This document shows positions 63,541-64,000 of a stretch of DNA of 64,000 bases, in pieces. Under the pieces are notes generated by a model. The model ran no database searches. It was given only the letters and a program-made list of their open reading frames with translations, and was not told the DNA's origin. Position numbers and translations under genes: made by a program. Origin of the DNA: Ulva prolifera (taxonomy: Eukaryota; Chlorophyta; Ulvophyceae; Ulvales; Ulvaceae); assembly GCA_023078555.1 (NCBI GenBank), contig CM041199.1, positions 868,001 to 932,000 of the forward strand, written 5' to 3'. Position 1 is the stretch's first letter, and the number at the start of each line of letters is the position of its first letter.

Positions 63541-64000
63541 CTGCATAGGTGACACCGAGATCAGCCAAGCTAGAGTCCGAGTGAAAGCGATCTAGTGGTT
63601 CCTTCACTCGTGATGCGCGTGGCAGTTGCAGCCTGCATGCTTGGCAGCAGTTCTGCAGCGCTGTAGATCTCAGCGCCTGTGTCAGTGTACAGCAGAGATC
63701 ATGCCGTGGCGATGTGTCACGTTGGCTGTAGCATGTATGCCAGACGATACCTGACAGCGAAAGCGTGCGTGTCGAAGCCGTGATCACATAGTGCATGCCC
63801 CTTGTTGCTTGTTAAACGCTGTGCTCCGCTGTGGGCTTGGTGCAAGTGGCTTTGGCGTCTGCAGCGCTACCATTCGCCGTGTTGCCATCAGGTCATCAAG
63901 ATGAGACTCTTCTCACTTGCGCTGAATCAATGTTTGAGGCGATCGTTATCGCTTGTTCGTACCTCTGTAAACGGGATGTCCGCGCGTTTTCGTCATGGCA
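63541..64000. other. Window edge, probable CoaE 5' intron/exons
   Basis: The start of the CoaE transcript should be here or outside the window. A minus-strand ATG at 63994-63996 opens a short frame with a donor-like GTACGA at about 63963, but its phase does not fit the next exon, so I do not assign it. Confidence 0.3.

Overview
This window is eukaryotic nuclear DNA. Its genes are cut into many short exons joined by GT..AG introns, the exons are strongly GC-rich, and non-coding DNA is full of TGCATGCA octamers. The gene set (a NAR2/NRT3 nitrate-transport partner, a CPBP/CAAX-type membrane protease with a probable plastid presequence, a GH9 module paired with a cellulose-synthase-like GT2, a centromeric histone H3) fits a green alga (Chlorophyta, perhaps Trebouxiophyceae). 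The exact lineage is inference. I did all gene models by hand; for the complete ones every exon junction keeps reading frame.

Layout. 1-17099 (+): one 25-exon gene for a ~2,082-residue protein, low-complexity N-tail + coiled coil + membrane GT2 synthase (D, DxD, TED, QxxRW all present) + a GH9 module that has lost its catalytic acids + a second GH9 module with all of them. 17100-23222: gene-free DNA with perfect palindromes of up to 42 bp and a foldback element. 23223-32010 (+): 8-exon, ~1,759-residue receptor-like protein (signal peptide, ectodomain, one membrane span, ~900-residue Pro/Ala-rich linker, C-terminal pseudokinase). 33514-34223 (-): CENH3. 37640-39044 (+): CPBP protease. 40315-45832 (-): DUF3754/TMEM143-like membrane protein. 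46880-49134 (-): Nudix hydrolase of the RppH/Ap4A type. 49781-51011 (+): organellar ribosomal protein uL13, followed by a 46-bp tandem repeat of its own 3' coding end. 57299-58719 (+): NAR2. 60542-63540 (-): dephospho-CoA kinase (5' end not found). Long spacers hold three copies of a ~100-bp MITE, two copies of a SINE-like repeat, and homopolymer tracts.

The most interesting object is the first gene. It fuses a polysaccharide synthase to two GH9 glucanase modules in one chain. Cellulose synthesis elsewhere uses a separate glucanase (KORRIGAN GH9 in plants, BcsZ GH8 in bacteria), and tunicates carry a GT2-GH6 fusion. A GT2-GH9-GH9 chain in which only the distal GH9 keeps its catalytic residues would be an independent solution. 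The last membrane helix of the synthase and the first helix of GH9 lie on the same exon, which argues strongly against two wrongly merged genes. The other genes are housekeeping or signalling genes with no obvious operon-like relation to it, as expected for a nuclear chromosome.
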